A DNA stretch of 64,000 nucleotides from Mesorhabditis belari (Eukaryota; Nematoda; Chromadorea; Rhabditida; Rhabditidae). The stretch spans positions 1,922,001 to 1,986,000 of the forward strand of contig CAUEEP010000732.1 in NCBI GenBank assembly GCA_958450365.1, given 5' to 3'. A model generated the notes under the pieces. The model searched no databases. It was not told the origin of the DNA and worked only from the letters and a program-made list of their open reading frames with translations. Below are positions 63,859 to 64,000 of this stretch, piece after piece (positions within the stretch are counted from its first letter, which is position 1; the number at the start of each line of letters is the position of its first letter). Both the position numbers and the translations under genes were made by a program.

Positions 63859-64000
63859 GTCAGATCAGTCAGCTCAGTCAGCTCAGTCAGATCAATCAGA
63901 TCTAACCCAAAACCTAAATAAAACATATCAATATCTTTGGCCTAGACTTGTCAATAAAAGTTGAAGCAAAACAGAAATGATTTACGGTGAGGAATTTGAA
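63859..64000. repeat. 142-bp direct repeat, copy 2 (reaches window edge)
   Basis: Second copy of 62343-62484. The duplication probably continues beyond the window. Confidence 0.95.

Noticed and set aside
1..64000. CRISPR array, operon or bacterial/viral insert
   Set aside because: The tandem arrays have no regular unique spacers, and the genes are intron-containing and eukaryotic in type; no viral genes were recognised.

Overview
The window looks like an AT-rich, repeat-saturated stretch of a nematode-like animal genome. This rests on short introns (many of 37-100 nt) with TTTCAG-type acceptors, acceptor-like sites directly before start codons (possible spliced-leader sites), an F-box/LRR gene, and mariner, Tc1, piggyBac, Merlin, hAT and CR1-type elements. 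No genus can be named from sequence alone. All gene models were built by eye from splice signals and frame continuity; no transcript or database evidence was available.

Genes, left to right. (1) 627-3687, minus: ten in-frame exons encode the start of an acidic Gln/Glu/Gly-rich protein that runs off the left edge. (2) 5649-7258 and 7642-8333, plus: two tandem two-exon genes for small secreted 8-cysteine peptides resembling macins. (3) 15233-22351, plus: a nine-exon, 425-residue F-box/leucine-rich-repeat protein whose larger introns are packed with foldback elements. (4) 35565-36180, plus: a three-exon precursor of a CHH/ITP-family neurohormone. (5) Weaker candidates at 39054-39622, 47236-47590, 55334-55738 (minus), 56103-56577 (minus, kelch-like), 58127-58750 (minus, unrecognised, one in-frame stop) and 59975-60195 (minus).

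Mobile DNA: three mariners (51097-52331, 56949-58046, 62533-63774), all broken in their coding sequence; a nested mariner-like/foldback composite at 18241-19688; a Tc1-like tail near 59.6-60.35 kb; a piggyBac relic at 23383-23984; a Merlin (ISXO2-like) relic near 50.03 kb; the 5' half of a CR1-like LINE (52335-54278, minus) and, separately, a LINE 3' end (4765-5088, minus); two hAT-type miniature elements with perfect 8-bp target duplications (10887-11006 and 57304-57605); and at least eight further foldback/MITE families. A tRNA-derived SINE-like family occurs at about 28.8, 36.3, 41.5 and 46.1 kb, and decayed tRNA-like sequences occur elsewhere.

More than fifteen unrelated minisatellites (9-40 bp units) are scattered through the window. 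The remaining intergenic DNA is AT-rich with no supported gene. No bacterial-type operon, CRISPR array, rRNA gene or convincingly functional tRNA gene was seen.
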